DNA of 20,840 bases from Hofstenia miamia (lineage: Eukaryota; Xenacoelomorpha; Acoela; Hofsteniidae), in contig CABFPE010000447.1 of NCBI GenBank assembly GCA_900660155.1, positions 538,217 through 559,056 of the forward strand, written 5' to 3'. The translations under genes and the position numbers were made by a program. Below, piece after piece: positions 18,616 through 20,840 of this stretch. Position 1 is the first letter of the stretch. Every line of letters begins with the position of its first letter. Under the pieces are notes generated by a model, which did not search any database, was not told the origin of the DNA, and saw only the letters and a list, made by a program, of their open reading frames with translations.

Positions 18616-18619
18616 GAAT

Positions 18620-19241
18620 CGTCTAAAATATTTCCATAGTTCGTAAGAAAAGTACAGACAAGCAAAAGACAATCGGTTGCCATTATATAGCGTCAGTGAA
18701 CAGATAAACTCTAAAAATGAATATTATTTATTTGCAAAATGATAAATTAAGAAAAGAAACATGTGTATATAAACACTTTATAAAATTATTTTAGTATTTC
18801 AATTTCACTAAATAAGATGTAGAATATCTGAATAAATGTATATAAAGTGACACAACATTTATAAAAATGCCACAGAAGCGTAAACGTATTCCTAAAACTA
18901 TAAAATGGGTTGAATGCTAAATATATTGCCAGCTCTAACACAATGAGAAACACTAAATGAGTTTTCAATTAATGTTGAATATCTGAATAATATTAAGATA
19001 GTAGGTGCTCAAATCTCACGATTAGTTAAAGTGCATTGCTTGGATCTGTCGCGGTTGGAAAAAACAATGCAAACAACTATTTACTTCCTCACCTCACAAT
19101 CAGTCAAGGGAATTGTGATAAAGAATATCAAATTTATTGACGTATAAAGGCAATTCCGTGTTCTATCCAAACGCAATTACCGATTATTTACTTTGAAACA
19201 GATGATTCAATTACATTTCAGAAAAAATAGTACTATGCATA
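18620..19241. other. Gene-free spacer between the two minisatellite arrays
   Basis: AT-rich with no recognisable coding content. A 60-codon hydrophobic minus frame at 18786-18968 is compositional. Confidence 0.45.
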
Positions 19242-19430
19242 ACTACACCTTTTCCAATTGCATTTGAGAAAGCGTAATTTGCATTTGAGAACCGTAATTT
19301 GCATTTGAGAAACCGTAATTTGCATTTGAGAAACCATAGTTTGCATTTGAGAAAACGTAATTTGCATTTGAGAAATCGTAATTTGCATTTGAGGAAACGT
19401 AATTTGCATTTGAGAAAATGTAATTTTAGC
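19242..19430. repeat. Minisatellite array 2, same unit, about 8 copies
   Basis: It opens with the same flank as array 1 (actacaccttttccaattgc), then the same first unit (gcatttgagaaagcgt). About eight copies of aatttgcatttgagaa-tail follow, mostly with accgt or acgt tails, fading out at gagaaaatgtaattttag. Most copies again contain ATTTGCAT. The shared left flank shows that the arrays are two copies of one dispersed repeat rather than independent expansions. Confidence 0.95.
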
Positions 19431-20056
19431 ACAATTTATTATTGAGTAAGCATGCTATTCACTTTTAAGGTGTCACAATGCCCTTATGTTTTTCATAGAG
19501 AAAGGTCAAAATATTCTAACTTCAATATCAATCATTTAACTTCAATTGTCTTTTTCAAAAATAGTCAATTTTCAATATTATTTTTTTTAACACCAAGAGA
19601 ATCTTCAATGCTATACGAATCTTAAATCAGAATTGAAAAAGTGCTTTTAAAAGCCGCAATAATAGGCCTTCAGTGCTTTCACACTTCAACCTTTTAAAAT
19701 TTATTCTATTTTTGTTTGAATTTGTTTGCAACTTCCGTAACAGCCTTAATGTTTAAACTGGTTTTGTCAAATTTGAAGCCCATCATTCTACAAGTACAAA
19801 TGAAAAATTCAAAAACTTTCTCAAAGCTTTTACTAAAATTCACAAAATATATTTGTGCTTTGTCAATATTTAGTATATTTCAAAAGCACACCTACTGCAT
19901 ATTGGGAATTATATTTATTTACATGCAAGTTTATTCATAATTTTGTAAAGCTTCTTTAAATGAGCATAGTTATAACTACTCAACGATATAAATTTAATAC
20001 AAATACATTTGCAATAGCAGACACTTTCAGCCTTTTGTGATCAATCACTTTTCAAA
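19431..20056. other. Gene-free AT-rich stretch
   Basis: No coding or repeat signal recognised. A 74-codon plus frame (19716-19940) is rich in Ile, Phe and Leu as expected from composition and is not called. Confidence 0.4.
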
Positions 20057-20287
20057 ATGCAGATGCAAGTTCGATGCTCTATTTGCCTTCTGACAATGCT
20101 CAGAAAACAAAATTTTCAGCTAAAGCCCTGGAATCATTTATTCCACGCAAATTGCTTTTCAAATTTAACAAGAAATGAAGATAATCCTCTTTCATTACGA
20201 GGCCCTCTTTGTAGAATTGATGTTGTTGATCAAATAACGTTACAGCATGGAACACATGCTAAATATAAATCCAGAGATAGAAAGTAA
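20057..20287 (+). pseudogene. RING-H2 finger protein lacking two zinc ligands
   Basis: A 76-codon frame with a RING-H2 pattern, the fold used by E3 ubiquitin ligases to recruit an E2. Ligands 1-2 are the cysteines of CSIC (residues 8 and 11). Ligands 4-6 are in NHLFHANC. Ligand 8 is the cysteine of PLCR. Position 3 is Trp (PWNH where PCNH is expected) and position 7 is Gly (GPLCR where CPLCR is expected). Each needs only one base change from Cys (TGG and GGC), so both look like recent losses in a decaying gene. It is followed about 105 bp later on the same strand by a Tc1/mariner-like transposase remnant. It might be an exon of a larger gene or cargo of an element; the RING call itself is firm. 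Confidence 0.65.
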
Positions 20288-20391
20288 TTAAATAAAATGT
20301 GCTAATTGCAATTTTTGCTAAAATTTCCTAGGATTTCCTACATCTTTGAAAAATATTTTAACTACATTGTAGCACGTTTTTATTCAATTAT

Positions 20392-20840
20392 AGGCTCATT
20401 GTGGAAGCTGCCAAAAAGGTGATGATTGGGGAAGCATTACATTGGTTTCAATGAAAGACAATTTATTTGTTGGCATTTCTTTACATTATCAAAAACTAAA
20501 ATGCATTCCTTTTTTGCGAAATATTTTTGAGAAAAGGTACACTTCAAAGTATTGATGTAAATAAATGCTTTCAAATAGACTGAATATGGAATACATGTAT
20601 CTATCACAACAATTGCAAATTATCTTGAGGGGGAATTGTATTCCCTAAAAAAGGTGCACAGCATTCCAATTTCAATGAATAGTGAAACAAACAAAAATAA
20701 AAGAGCTATATATGTTCGTCAACTAAATGAGGAGATTAGAGCTGGGAAGCAAATTGTTTGGGTTGATGAAATCAACAAAAATTTATTTTGCCAGAGAAAT
20801 TTCGGAAGATCAAAGATTGGAGTAGTTATAGCTGAGTCCC
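20392..20840 (+). pseudogene. Tc1/mariner-like DDE transposase, frameshifted, cut by window end
   Basis: A transposase for cut-and-paste movement. The N-terminal helix-turn-helix starts RLIVEAAKK, and after a one-base frameshift near 20420 continues GDDWGSITLVSMK. A poorly preserved stretch follows, with an in-frame TAG three codons before EYGIHVSITTIANYLEG (from about 20581). Then LYSLKKVHSIPISMN, KRAIYVRQLNEEIRAGKQ and IVWVDEINKNLFCQRNFGRS run to the edge. WVDE carries the first catalytic Asp of the DDE triad, and the R-x-x-G-R-S block after it is typical of Tc1-like proteins. The second Asp and the third acidic residue lie beyond the window. The element is inactive by frameshift and stop, unless the upstream part is spliced. 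Confidence 0.82.

Overview
This is a very AT-rich window from an animal nuclear genome. It has intron-type splice sites, a metazoan-type MUS81 exon, dense transposon debris and almost no long open frames. The repertoire (hAT, LINE, Polinton-type DNA polymerase, Tc1/mariner-like transposase) fits an AT-rich invertebrate such as a cnidarian, but the sequence alone does not fix the species. Single N characters at 6123, 6465 and 18441, together with exact duplications, show that parts of the window are draft-assembly joins.

Layout. 1-1183: AT-rich DNA with TA microsatellites and three direct duplications, all with an exact 63-bp offset. 1184-3363: a decayed hAT transposon on the minus strand, with 17-bp-scale terminal inverted repeats and a near-perfect 8-bp target duplication. 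It carries a second, long-TIR element (1286-2224) nested just behind its transposase stop codon. 3364-4487: intron-like DNA. 4488-4937: the intact last coding exon of the host nuclease gene MUS81, the only clearly functional gene here. 5501-5699: a CRE plus CCAAT promoter-like block reading to the minus strand, with a small Cys-rich ORF. 5949-6639: a LINE reverse-transcriptase fragment between two Ns, bracketed by identical 174-bp repeats; this is probably a mis-join.

7015-14389 is the most interesting part: the remains of one Polinton/Maverick-type (adintovirus-like) element. It holds two small homologous proteins sharing an FLPK(R/H)Y motif on opposite strands, one of them split by a 367-bp hAT-type MITE with a perfect 8-bp target duplication. 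It also holds an unidentified minus-strand ORF pair, and a plus-strand protein-primed type B DNA polymerase gene. That gene appears to begin with two short exons whose splice phases match. It retains the N-terminal, exonuclease-side and extreme C-terminal regions but has lost the polymerase palm.

14991-16622 is a putative non-autonomous hAT-like element. It is followed by a LINE RT scrap (plus) and a transposon-associated protein scrap (minus). 17814-18440 and 19242-19430 are two arrays of the same 20-21-bp minisatellite with a shared left flank; nearly every unit carries the octamer ATTTGCAT. Between them lies a degenerate 14-15-bp GGGGAATTTTCC-type repeat. The window ends with a RING-H2 finger missing two zinc ligands and a frameshifted Tc1/mariner-like transposase that runs off the edge.

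Apart from MUS81, the genes do not form a working pathway. They are layers of mobile elements in different stages of decay.
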